From Vibrio breoganii (lineage in GTDB: Bacteria; Pseudomonadota; Gammaproteobacteria; Enterobacterales; Vibrionaceae): DNA of 64,000 nucleotides. Positions 24,322 through 32,220 of the stretch are shown piece by piece. Made by a program: the position numbers and the translations under genes. The notes under the pieces are model-generated. The model saw nothing but the letters and a program-made list of their open reading frames with translations. It made no database searches and was not told the DNA's origin. Where the stretch lies: assembly GCF_001677275.1 (NCBI RefSeq), contig NZ_CP016178.1:186001-250000 (forward strand). Reading direction: 5' to 3'. Position 1 is the first letter of the stretch. The number at the start of each line of letters is the position of its first letter.

Positions 24322-24606
24322 ATGTCGAAAGTGACATTGGAAGGGCACATAATCGTGCCCGTTCAAGACTTGAAACAAGTACTTGAGGCTTTGCCTGAGC
24401 ATATAAAACTGACTCATGCGGAGCCTGGTTGTATCTCCTTTCATGTCCAACAATCCTCAAGAAAACCTCATCGCTTTAATGTTTATGAAGAGTTCATAGA
24501 TAGAGAAGCCTTCGAGTTCCATCAACGTCGGGTTAAAGCCTCTCACTGGGGAGCCATCACCACTAATGTGATTCGACACTATCAAGTCTCAGAAGACAGC
24601 GAATAA
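24322..24606 (+). CDS. Antibiotic biosynthesis monooxygenase (ABM) domain protein
   Basis: This is a 94-residue single ABM-type ferredoxin-like domain. The fold's pattern is visible as LEGHIIVPVQDLKQVLEALPEHIKLTHAEPGCISFHVQQSSRKPHRFNVYEEFIDREAFEFHQRRVKASHWG, with the usual EPGCISF and F-x-V-YEEF-x-D strands. ABM proteins act as small oxygenases or as dimeric binding proteins, and the substrate here is unknown. It starts 12 bases after the gcvT stop and ends two bases before the next gene, so the three are probably co-transcribed. Confidence 0.82.
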   Translation: MSKVTLEGHIIVPVQDLKQVLEALPEHIKLTHAEPGCISFHVQQSSRKPHRFNVYEEFIDREAFEFHQRRVKASHWGAITTNVIRHYQVSEDSE

Positions 24607-24608
24607 TT

Positions 24609-25226
24609 ATGCCTCTCAACCAAGTGACTCTGAATGATCAATCCTTTGAGCCAAGCAAGATTCTTTGTGTAGGCCGAAACTACGTGGCTCATATTGAGGA
24701 GCTGGGTAATGAAACCCCAGAGGGCATGGTGGTTTTCATGAAGCCCAATTCATCCCTTAGTCAGCAATTGAGTAGTTTTCATGATGAGCCTTTGCACTAT
24801 GAGGCTGAGCTGTGTTTCTTAGTCAAAGATGGGCAGTTTTCTGGCGTAGCCATTGGTTTAGATCTTACCAAGCGAGAAACACAAAGCGCATTGAAAGCAA
24901 AAGGCCTGCCTTGGGAGCGAGCTAAGGCATTTGATGGCTCAGCAGTGCTGTCTGAATTTGTTTCCATTGATGAAGGGTTTCAGACTCTGTCGCTGGAGCT
25001 GTGGATTAATGATGAGCTGATCCAACAAGGTGGGGTAGAGCTGATGCTGTACCCGCCGGAGGTGATTAAGCAAGAGCTTGGCAAATTCACTACCTTGCAA
25101 GATGGCGATATTGTGATGACAGGCACCCCTAAAGGCGTGGGTGTCATTGGCAAAGGTGACCGATTTGTCGGGCGCGTTTTGCAAGGAGAACATTGCCTAG
25201 TTGAGAAGTGTTGGGTAGCGGAATAA
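24609..25226 (+). CDS. Fumarylacetoacetate hydrolase family protein (YcgM-like)
   Basis: This is a 205-residue FAH-fold enzyme. It shows SKILCVGRNYVAHIEELGNETPEGMVVFMKP (the N-terminal signature with the catalytic His), HYEAELCFLVKDG with the metal-binding Glu pair, ALDLTKRE-type GLDLTKRETQSALKAKGLPWERAKAFDGSA, and the end DIVMTGTPKGVGVIGKGD. The compact length fits the YcgM/acylpyruvase group that hydrolyses acylpyruvates or decarboxylates oxaloacetate. It is third in a probable gcvT operon. A role with the adjacent ABM protein is possible but not shown. Confidence 0.88.
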   Translation: MPLNQVTLNDQSFEPSKILCVGRNYVAHIEELGNETPEGMVVFMKPNSSLSQQLSSFHDEPLHYEAELCFLVKDGQFSGVAIGLDLTKRETQSALKAKGLPWERAKAFDGSAVLSEFVSIDEGFQTLSLELWINDELIQQGGVELMLYPPEVIKQELGKFTTLQDGDIVMTGTPKGVGVIGKGDRFVGRVLQGEHCLVEKCWVAE

Positions 25227-25268
25227 ACCGTGTCACCTGAAATAGGGCTTTATCATTCTCAAGTTTTA

Positions 25269-25979
25269 TTAGCGCTGAAGAATTGTATCTATATCTTTTT
25301 GCTTTAAAACTTGGGCTTCATAATTACCCTCACCAATATACATTTCGATATTCTGCACATAAGCGCGTAGGTGACTCTCTGAGCCCTCTATAAGTGATTG
25401 GTACAAGCGTTGTAAGTCAACGTTATCGGTATAGACTTGGCCACAGTCAGACGTATCTTGAATGCTATCAATGGTCTCAATTATCACTTTCGGACATTGG
25501 CGTATGTCTAGCATATCCAACTCTTCGATATACGCGCCAACATATAGTGCATCAAGCTCACTATTCGAGCCTTTGTCTATTAGGCTTTGATATTTCTCAT
25601 CAAAGTACCAGCCAAATTCTTCACCATTGAATGTGCCTACATTGTCACTCTGCACAGGGTCGCTAATACCATAATGCTGTAATTTGTTGCTAACAGAGTA
25701 AGTATGGCGCTCTTCTGCTTTAGAAATCTTACCGAATATGGCTAGATTCTTGTATTGCATACCTAGTCTTGTGTATACGTCGCGCGCTAGCTTTTCCTCT
25801 TCGCGCATAAACACTAAATGTAAACGTTCATTATTGTCGACTGACTTTGAAGAGGCACTATCGATGTCGGCAAAGTCACTGGTAATTGCTTTCAGATGCT
25901 GTGCAGCATCAACGGAGGCAGGGAGTAGACAATAGGTTACGAGCGCTAATGCAATGAAGGTTAACTTATGATTACGCAT
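25269..25979 (-). CDS. Secreted DUF2202 ferritin-like protein
   Basis: This is a 236-residue exported protein (signal peptide about residues 1-25, HKLTFIALALVTYCLLPASVDA) followed by a DUF2202 domain. The DUF2202 hallmarks are MREEEKLARDVYTRLG, EERHTYSVSNKLQHYGI, then VGAYIEELDMLDIRQ and GSESHLRAYV. The repeated E-x2-H helices resemble a ferritin-like four-helix bundle, so metal binding is plausible. Start: the ATG at 25979 has GAGG upstream; an earlier in-frame ATG at 25991 is possible. The function is unknown. It converges with the FAH gene and is followed upstream by the LysR of module 2. Confidence 0.8.
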   Translation of the reverse strand: MRNHKLTFIALALVTYCLLPASVDAAQHLKAITSDFADIDSASSKSVDNNERLHLVFMREEEKLARDVYTRLGMQYKNLAIFGKISKAEERHTYSVSNKLQHYGISDPVQSDNVGTFNGEEFGWYFDEKYQSLIDKGSNSELDALYVGAYIEELDMLDIRQCPKVIIETIDSIQDTSDCGQVYTDNVDLQRLYQSLIEGSESHLRAYVQNIEMYIGEGNYEAQVLKQKDIDTILQR

Positions 25980-26176
25980 AACGAGCCTCATCAATCGGCT
26001 GAATACAGGTTAAGCGTAGTTAAGCTTCGTGGTTTAACGCATGATGTATATCAATGTTGTGAGTGTTTAATGTGCAACTGTGATGTGGGCAAGGAAAAGC
26101 GCGATCAAGGTGCCTACTTGAATGGGGCAATTAGTGTATATACTTCTGGAAGTAATACTAATTTTCAGGGATTGAA

Positions 26177-27094
26177 ATGGCTAAGGATCTGTTCGCAAGT
26201 CTAGATTTAAATCTTCTACGCACCTTCATCATACTGCATCAAGAGCGCAATATGCGCAAAGCTTCAGAGCGTTTGTTTGTCTCTCAGCCGGCGGTAAGTA
26301 AGGCCTTGCAACGCCTGCGTGACCATTTTGATGATGAGCTGTTTGTTAAAACCCATCACGGACTTCGAGCGACAGATTTTTGTCATCAGTTAGCAGAATC
26401 TATAAATCCTATTATCGATAGCTTGGCTATCGCGCTGAATCAAAGCAATGATTTTAATCCCGCCGAGCTTGATGGGACAATAAAGGTCGCACTATCTCCT
26501 TTCTTTCTGCATGCAATTTCTAGTGATTTATTTATGGCGATCCGCGCTGAAGCGCCAAACGTGCAAGTACAAGTGCTGAATTGGACCAAATCTACCATGA
26601 GTGATCTTATTAATGATGAGATACAGATTGGTTTGAATTATGAAGTGCCTCATGCGCCCAAAGAGGTTATCGCTAAATCAGTCACTAAGGACAGCTTCAG
26701 AGCCTACATCCGCAAGGGGCACCCTTTCAAAGATGACCAAATAGAGGTGAGCCAAGGTATTGAGTTTGAATTGGCCACCATCATTGCCGCAGATTGGAAT
26801 AGTCATGTGTCTAACGCAGAAAAGTTGCTTAAGATGCGTGGATTGGATGCCACTGTAGGCTTTCGTTCAGAGAACCCATCGGCAATTATTGATGTCGTAG
26901 CCAATTCCGACATGCTCTTTCCCGTCTCTCGATTCATGAATGTAGATAAGCATCAGGAGTTGCGTAGTTTGCCTATTCTTTTTGCTGGAGCAACGATAGA
27001 ACCGGATGTGTGTATCTTTTTTCACAACAAGAACCGAGATAATCAAATTACCCAGTGGTTGAAATCCATGCTAGAGCGCTTTTTGGTGGATTAA
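26177..27094 (+). CDS. LysR-type regulator of module 2
   Basis: This 305-residue LysR-type regulator is a close relative of the 14871-15794 regulator. HTH: LDLNLLRTFIILHQERNMRKASERLFVSQPAVSKALQRLRDHFDDELFVKT. The effector domain begins TIKVALSPFFLHAISSDLF and contains VLNWTKSTM, GLNYEV and ADWN, each mirrored in the other regulator. It lies 193 bases upstream of the second lipoprotein. The two regulators differ mainly in the effector domain, so they may read different signals while governing similar target sites. The binding site is not identifiable by eye. Confidence 0.88.
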   Translation: MAKDLFASLDLNLLRTFIILHQERNMRKASERLFVSQPAVSKALQRLRDHFDDELFVKTHHGLRATDFCHQLAESINPIIDSLAIALNQSNDFNPAELDGTIKVALSPFFLHAISSDLFMAIRAEAPNVQVQVLNWTKSTMSDLINDEIQIGLNYEVPHAPKEVIAKSVTKDSFRAYIRKGHPFKDDQIEVSQGIEFELATIIAADWNSHVSNAEKLLKMRGLDATVGFRSENPSAIIDVVANSDMLFPVSRFMNVDKHQELRSLPILFAGATIEPDVCIFFHNKNRDNQITQWLKSMLERFLVD

Positions 27095-27216
27095 CACGGC
27101 ACGTCCATTAATAACCGTCGGTTATCATACTGTTTCATCTCTTTTATTAATAACTCAAGATTAAAGCACTGGTTCTTACAAGTGATTAGAGCCTCAATCT
27201 CTCATTCCATATACTT

Positions 27217-27287
27217 CTCTCATCGGCTAGGAACGCCACTCACCGGGCAAGGTGCTTGTTTCCTAAATATAAATCTTTGAGAGTAAT
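27217..27287 (+). promoter_or_regulatory. Structured leader RNA of lipoprotein 2 (conserved with module 1)
   Basis: CTCTCA (27217-27222) can pair with TGAGAG (27278-27283), which contains the ribosome-binding GAGAG just before the ATG. Inside is GGC-TAGGAAC-GCC (27225-27237), again with GGA in the loop, then CACC-GGGCAA-GGTG as a second small hairpin. AGGAACGCCACT is identical to module 1, and the spacing to the start codon is similar (about 60-70 bases). Flanking bases are not conserved, which argues for selection on the RNA element. Confidence 0.6.
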
Positions 27288-28172
27288 ATGATGAAAATTA
27301 AACTTCTTACCGCACTAGTTTCTGCAGCCTTCCTAGCAGGTTGTTCTTCTACAGGACACAATGACTCAAATATTGATCCTGGCTCTGATAACCCTACAGC
27401 TGGTATTGAAAACCCAATTGAGAAGGACATTGATCCAGATTACGGAAACCCTACAGCTGGCATTGAAAACCCAATAGAGAAAGAGATCGATCCTGAATTT
27501 GGCAACCCATCAGCGGGTATCGAAAATCCAATCGAGAAAGATGACTCGCCAGATTGGGGTGTGCCAGTAGGTGATATTGGTGATAGAAAGGCGTATTGGA
27601 ATATTGAGCAATCAGATAACGTAAAAGGACTATATAGCGTCAGTAAAGATGGGGAAGTTGTTGGATACGTCTCTGTTGATGAGCAAGGTAATGTGCACCT
27701 TAAAAACCATAACAATAGTAAGCAAGTGGAGTTGCCAAACACTAAGTTAGTCATAGATGACGAGGGTTCAATTACAGGAGTTACCTTGTACGGAAAAGAA
27801 GGTACTGTGATTGGATCTTGGACACCAGAAGGCGGCTTAGAAAAAGTTTCACCAGGAATGCCTGACAATCCAATCCACACTCCAGAATGGAGCATTGGAT
27901 ACGACGAAGAGTCCTCTCAGCTTTATATATACCGTGATGATAGGACCATGATAGTGATTTCTGATAAGCATAATGGTCTGTATGAGATTGCTGGTGGCCA
28001 TGGACAGTTTAGCGTGATGTTCGACAAAAATGCAGAACCAGGAAGCCGCTTAGGTGTGCCTTCACATGGTTTGCCAGATGACCGCATTTTGAACTCGCAT
28101 CAGCTAACTAAAGAGCAGCGAAACCAAGTACGACAAGCTGTTAAAGCAAGGATTTCATCAATCAGGTCGTAA
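27288..28172 (+). CDS. Lipoprotein of module 2
   Basis: This is a 294-residue lipoprotein with lipobox FLAGC (Cys19) followed by SSTGHNDSN. Residues 30-90 hold three copies of a 19-residue unit built on NPTAGIENPIEK with an acidic linker (DIDPDYG and variants). The middle part (KDGEVVGYVSVDEQGNVHLK, later DDEGSITGVTLYGKEGTVIGSW) echoes the DNDGTITNMDGEVIG units of lipoprotein 1. The C-terminus KEQRNQVRQAVKARISSIRS matches the tail of lipoprotein 1. It is about half the length of lipoprotein 1 because the 102-residue tandem array is absent. Expected in the outer membrane; function unknown. Two adjacent Met codons are possible starts. Confidence 0.8.
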   Translation: MMKIKLLTALVSAAFLAGCSSTGHNDSNIDPGSDNPTAGIENPIEKDIDPDYGNPTAGIENPIEKEIDPEFGNPSAGIENPIEKDDSPDWGVPVGDIGDRKAYWNIEQSDNVKGLYSVSKDGEVVGYVSVDEQGNVHLKNHNNSKQVELPNTKLVIDDEGSITGVTLYGKEGTVIGSWTPEGGLEKVSPGMPDNPIHTPEWSIGYDEESSQLYIYRDDRTMIVISDKHNGLYEIAGGHGQFSVMFDKNAEPGSRLGVPSHGLPDDRILNSHQLTKEQRNQVRQAVKARISSIRS

Positions 28173-28201
28173 CCCTACTACGAACTCAGTAACAAGCATG
28201 G

Positions 28202-28229
28202 AGCCGCTTAAGAAATTAAGCGGCTTTTT
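28202..28229 (+). terminator. Terminator between lipoprotein 2 and barrel 2
   Basis: AGCCGCTTAA and TTAAGCGGCT pair perfectly around GAAA, and five T follow. It lies 29 bases after the lipoprotein stop and 33 bases before the barrel start, in the same position as the terminator in module 1 but unrelated in sequence. Confidence 0.9.
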
Positions 28230-28261
28230 GATCTCTGACTAGCAGACCCTAGGTACCTAAA

Positions 28262-28900
28262 ATGAATCGCATCTTCATTCTATTCTCGGCCCTATTTCTT
28301 TGCGTGCAAGCATCAGCAAACGAATATAACGCCCCTCAGTTAAATATGAGCGTATCAAAGACAAATGATGAGTACATTGGTACTTTAACTGGGCATTTGC
28401 AGGCCACTGAACATATCAGCGTTAGCGCAGAGTTGGACACTACAGGCTACCTCGAACTTGGTACAGGTTATGGCTTTTCTTTGGGGAAATCATACAACGA
28501 GGTATATGTAAGCTATGGCCGTGGTGATCTGATAGATGTTTACACCCTAGGCGTTTTTTCTGGGTTTGCTGTGACTGAGAATGTGTTGTTGTTTGGTAAC
28601 ACCTCTCACGAATGGAGAGAATTGGTTTTTGATGCGATAGACGGTACTCGTGAGTGGAAAAACACGGTTGGTGCAAGCTACGCCATACATGAATTAGTAA
28701 AGCTAAGTTATTCATTCAGCTACGATAAATCACTTAGTCAAAGTGGCCACAGAACCTATCAAGAAGTACGAGTCACCTTTACGCCTAAATGGGTGGAGCC
28801 TTATGTGCAATATACCTTTGGTGACCATAGAGTAACGCCAGCAGATATCAAGATATCTCAGGACGCAACTCTTGAACTGGGACTACAGTTTCGATTCTAA
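28262..28900 (+). CDS. Small outer-membrane beta-barrel of module 2
   Basis: This is a 212-residue exported protein (signal peptide ending near ASA, residue 19) with amphipathic strands and a terminal Phe (GLQFRF). It is clearly paralogous to the 17953-18603 barrel: TTGYLELGTGYGFSLG, SYGRGDLIDVYTLGVFSG, REWKNTVGASY, HRTYQEVRVTFTPKWVEPYVQYTFGDHR. It also resembles the barrel at 54504-55208. It probably forms a small outer-membrane pore or anchor. It ends six bases before the convergent BLUF gene. Confidence 0.78.
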   Translation: MNRIFILFSALFLCVQASANEYNAPQLNMSVSKTNDEYIGTLTGHLQATEHISVSAELDTTGYLELGTGYGFSLGKSYNEVYVSYGRGDLIDVYTLGVFSGFAVTENVLLFGNTSHEWRELVFDAIDGTREWKNTVGASYAIHELVKLSYSFSYDKSLSQSGHRTYQEVRVTFTPKWVEPYVQYTFGDHRVTPADIKISQDATLELGLQFRF

Positions 28901-28906
28901 AGTTAG

Positions 28907-29332
28907 CTACTCTGAAGGCAGCCTTTGCTTTAGTTCTAACAGCATTTGAAACGCACTTTCGCCTGACATTTCATAAGGATTGAAATCCGGTGTGCCGGAA
29001 AATTGCAGATTAATCAAGGTAGTAAGATATGATTCTGGAATGTCTCCCATAGACCAATCACCAAAGACTCTGCTGTGGATCTCTTGGAAATAGAGGATCT
29101 GTACATTGTCGTGCCTTTCATCTTCGAGAATGCGATTATAGGTTGAGTTGACGGCTTCTCTTGAACCTTCTAAACACTGCAAAAAATACTTGTTATTGTG
29201 ACTGAGTAGGCCAGTTAGATGACTCTGTTGGTTATATTTTCGAGAAGTGGCGAGTATGTCGTCTAAAGTGTGAGAGTCACAAGTAGGGGAAAGAGTACTG
29301 ATGTAAATTAATCGCGTTAGAACCATAGCCAT
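28907..29332 (-). CDS. BLUF-domain blue-light photoreceptor
   Basis: This is a 141-residue stand-alone BLUF protein that would bind FAD and change shape on blue light. The BLUF core is visible: LTRLIYISTLSP with the flavin-contacting Tyr, the SHLTGLLSHNNKYFLQCLEG block with the key Gln, then VNSTYNRILEDERH and the FGDWSMGDI strand. The C-terminal 40 residues form the usual capping helices. There is no output domain, so it must act by binding a partner. It converges with barrel 2. Starts at 29332 or at the ATG six bases further in are both possible. The target is unknown. Confidence 0.85.
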   Translation of the reverse strand: MAMVLTRLIYISTLSPTCDSHTLDDILATSRKYNQQSHLTGLLSHNNKYFLQCLEGSREAVNSTYNRILEDERHDNVQILYFQEIHSRVFGDWSMGDIPESYLTTLINLQFSGTPDFNPYEMSGESAFQMLLELKQRLPSE

Positions 29333-29491
29333 CACTTCTATTTTTATTGAAAGACACTATCAAATATAATCTATGTTGCTGAAATTCATAGGACAAATGA
29401 TACAGTTTATATAACTGTGAACTGCCTTCGTGACACAGTAACCATTCCGCTTTATTATATTTGCCTTAAAGGCGAATTCTCGCCAACCTCA

Positions 29492-29542
29492 GAGACAAAT
29501 CACGATTATCGCTCCCCCGGAGACAAATCATGATTATCGCTC
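29492..29542. repeat. Two 23-bp direct repeats upstream of the GH13 gene
   Basis: GAGACAAATCACGATTATCGCTC (29492-29514, given here as one unit in the sense of 23 bases) recurs at 29520-29542 with a single change (C to T at 29531), with period 28. In the second copy the core AATCATGATT is a perfect palindrome. The repeats end 22 bases before the start codon, so they could be operator sites or leader sequence. Confidence 0.55.
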
Positions 29543-29563
29543 ATTTGTTTATGGAGCATGATT

Positions 29564-31147
29564 ATGAATACTTGGGTAAAAGACGCGATCGTTTATCAGA
29601 TCTACCCACGCAGTTTTAAAGACTCAAACAACGACGGCATTGGTGACATCAATGGTGTTCGTTCAAAACTCGATTACCTTCAGCAACTAGGCATTAATAC
29701 CCTTTGGTTAAGTCCAGTTTACGACTCTCCTTGTGATGACAACGGCTATGATATTCGAGACTATCAAGCCATTCTTGCGGAGTTTGGCACTATGCAAGAC
29801 TTCGACTTATTGCTGGAAGAGTGCCACCAACGAGGCATGAAACTGGTGATGGACTTGGTGATCAACCATTGCTCAGATGAGCATAAGTGGTTTGAGCAAT
29901 CGAAAAAATCAAAGACAGGGCCGTATGCGGATTACTTCTATTGGGCTGATGAGCCTAACGATTTGAGGTCTGTGTTTGGTGGGAGTGCTTGGGAGTATTG
30001 TGAATCTCGCCAGCAATTCTATTTACATACCTTTAGTAAAAAACAGCCAGACCTTAATTGGGAATGTTCTAATCTAGTTTCTGACATTGAGCAGATGGTA
30101 GATTGGTGGCTAGATAAAGGCGTGGATGGCTTTCGAGTCGATGCGATTTCGTTTTTGGATAAATCAGGCATCGAAGATGCGCCGAATGGCACCTATGCCA
30201 CAGAAGCCTGCGTGAATAGACCTAAGGGACATGCACACCTGCGCAAGCTAATGAGCAAGGTGCACACTCGTAATGTACTGAGTGTGGGTGAGATCAATGC
30301 CAGAGATACCGATGAATTACTGGATTATGTGCTCCCCTCTCGTAACGAATTTCAAATGGCAATTGTATTCACGCCACCAGAAGTTGAAGTATTTCATGAG
30401 AACTTGAACCGATATTACAAAGAGCAGATTAAGACCCGTATTGAGGTTCAAAGGCAAGGCGCTTGGAATGCGAATTTCCTCTCAAACCATGATAAGCCAC
30501 GACAAGTATCGCTTTACGGTGATGACGGCGAGTTTTGGTTACAGTCAGCAAAAGCGTTAGCCGTACTCAACCTTACTCAGCATGGGACCCCTTACCTATA
30601 CCAAGGTGAGGAAATAGGTATGACCAACTGCTATTTTGATGAGATCTCTGACTATGATGACATTGATACTGTTGCCAAATATCAAGAGCAGCTAGAGCAC
30701 GGCTTATCAAATGATGAGGCCTTAGCATTGGTAAGCAAAGCCAGCCGAGATAACAGCCGCACACCAATGCAGTGGGATGACTCAACCTTTGCTGGATTTA
30801 GCGAAATAACGCCTTGGCTAAAGGTCAATGAGAACAAGAACAGGATAAATGTAAAAGCACAGCAGCAGGATGATGAGTCTATATTGCGGTTTTACCAACA
30901 GTTGATTGAGTTACGGCTTAGCTCTGAGACCTTAAAAACAGGAACTACTGCTCTGTATGATACTGATGATGGGATTGTTGCTTATCAACGTGAGAGTGAT
31001 AGCAGCACCTATTCAGTGATTGTTAATCTAAGCCCTGCAAGGGTATCGGCGCCTAATCTTGATGAACTTCAGGGAGCGAAGTTGATACTAGGGGAAGAGC
31101 TAAGTGAAGAACTACCGCCTTATTACTTTGCGGTGTATAAAAGCTAG
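29564..31147 (+). CDS. GH13 alpha-glucosidase / oligo-1,6-glucosidase
   Basis: This 527-residue cytoplasmic glycoside hydrolase cleaves terminal alpha-glucosidic bonds of short sugars. Conserved GH13 regions: DLVINHCSDEH (region I), GVDGFRVDAISFLDK with nucleophile Asp193 (region II), SVGEIN with acid/base Glu243 (region III), and FLSNHDKPR with Asp310 (region IV). The start WVKDAIVYQIYPRSFKDSNNDGIGDI is typical of the oligo-1,6-glucosidase/trehalose-6-phosphate hydrolase branch. Without biochemical data these two substrates cannot be separated. I start at 29564 because GGAG lies eight bases upstream; the ATG six bases earlier is too close to it. No sugar transporter is next to it. Confidence 0.92.
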   Translation: MNTWVKDAIVYQIYPRSFKDSNNDGIGDINGVRSKLDYLQQLGINTLWLSPVYDSPCDDNGYDIRDYQAILAEFGTMQDFDLLLEECHQRGMKLVMDLVINHCSDEHKWFEQSKKSKTGPYADYFYWADEPNDLRSVFGGSAWEYCESRQQFYLHTFSKKQPDLNWECSNLVSDIEQMVDWWLDKGVDGFRVDAISFLDKSGIEDAPNGTYATEACVNRPKGHAHLRKLMSKVHTRNVLSVGEINARDTDELLDYVLPSRNEFQMAIVFTPPEVEVFHENLNRYYKEQIKTRIEVQRQGAWNANFLSNHDKPRQVSLYGDDGEFWLQSAKALAVLNLTQHGTPYLYQGEEIGMTNCYFDEISDYDDIDTVAKYQEQLEHGLSNDEALALVSKASRDNSRTPMQWDDSTFAGFSEITPWLKVNENKNRINVKAQQQDDESILRFYQQLIELRLSSETLKTGTTALYDTDDGIVAYQRESDSSTYSVIVNLSPARVSAPNLDELQGAKLILGEELSEELPPYYFAVYKS

Positions 31148-31427
31148 AATCCAGATACCAGCTGAAGGTGGCGAGCTTAAAAAGCCTTCAGCTGAAAAAA
31201 TAGCAAAAGAATTCTTTACAGCCTGTTTTATTAGTGTACTATCCACGTTCACTCTGTGATTCAGAGTTATTAATGAAATATAAAGTAAAAGCAAAACCCT
31301 CAGTATTCCATCGTTATTGTTGTCATCCTCAGTGTTTCCTTAGCTTCATCGTAGCATTCAATAATTCAAGATTTCAGCGTCTCGCAATATTGCGAAAATA
31401 AATGATTTTAAAAATAAGGGACAAATT

Positions 31428-31640
31428 ATGTCTAACAAAACTACTGGTATCGTAAAATGGTTTAACGAAGAGAAAGGTTTCGGCTTTTTGACTCAAGACA
31501 ATGGCGGTGCAGACGTATTCGTTCACTTCCGTGCTATCGCATCTGAAGGTTTCAAGACTCTAGCTGAAGGCCAAAAAGTGTCTTTCACAGTAGAGCAAGG
31601 TCAAAAAGGCCTTCAAGCTGCTGACGTAGTAGCTATCTAA
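31428..31640 (+). CDS. Cold-shock protein, CspA family
   Basis: This 70-residue cold-shock domain protein binds single-stranded RNA/DNA and melts structured mRNA. RNP1 KGFGFLT and RNP2 DVFVHF are both present, after the [10 protein letters not shown] start. A long AT-rich leader (about 240-280 bases from 31148) without other genes fits the long cspA-type 5' UTR that controls expression by temperature, although I cannot fold it reliably by eye. Ribosome site AAGGGAC. A hairpin follows the stop. Confidence 0.95.
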   Translation: MSNKTTGIVKWFNEEKGFGFLTQDNGGADVFVHFRAIASEGFKTLAEGQKVSFTVEQGQKGLQAADVVAI

Positions 31641-31648
31641 GTTTTGTC

Positions 31649-31676
31649 GGCGCAGATAGCTTTGGCTGTCTGCGCC
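31649..31676 (+). terminator. Strong hairpin after the cold-shock gene
   Basis: GGCGCAGATAGC pairs with GCTGTCTGCGCC (12 bp with one G-U) around TTTG, eight bases after the stop codon. No T-run follows, so it may stabilise the 3' end rather than terminate. Confidence 0.55.
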
Positions 31677-31880
31677 AACTTAATACCATTAACTCATAAC
31701 TCAATAATTTATATCGTAACACCGTAAATAAAAACCTCTCTCACATCTGCAAAATGTAAATGTCGTCAAGTTAGTTATTTCCTTCGCTACATCAATATAA
31801 ATATTAAATAAGCTTAGCTATTTCCATGTTGAATTTAATTTCACAGGAAAGGTTCAGTCGTATAAAAATTAAGGATATTT

Positions 31881-31964
31881 ATGTCTCGTTCTATCGGTCG
31901 TAAACGCTTTTGGTTCCAAAAAAAGTGCACAGAAAATAGTACCAAATTTAAAAAAGCTAGCTAA
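31881..31964 (+). CDS. 27-residue basic peptide, putative
   Basis: AAGGA nine to ten bases before an ATG opens a short frame: MSRSIGRKRFWFQKK, then CTENSTKFKKAS and stop. The peptide is strongly basic (about ten Lys/Arg) with an aromatic FWF patch and one Cys. It lies downstream of the cold-shock gene with no competing gene in the space to 32220. The ribosome site and the composition make expression plausible, but with so short a frame chance remains possible. Confidence 0.45.
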   Translation: MSRSIGRKRFWFQKKCTENSTKFKKAS

Positions 31965-32220
31965 TTATCAATACTTAGCTTCGCTGTAATGTCTTAGACT
32001 CAAGCCGTTTTCGTGATCCAGAACGCTTTGAGTTGATAAGAATCTCAATTTCTACACTACTCAATCCTCACAAGAAACACGCATTACTCCCATAATCTTG
32101 CTCATCTCAACTATGAGCCTAGTTTCATCTCGCACCTACTAACATTTGTAAATCCCTTGAATTCATTGGCTTCAGGCATTAGTTTAACTGCCAATAGTAA
32201 ATGGATATGAGAATGACCAA

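Noticed and set aside
28231..28256. Another end of the MITE element (GCAGACCCTAG) before barrel 2
   Set aside because: Only about ten bases match, and the TGTTGA part is lacking; chance is a sufficient explanation.
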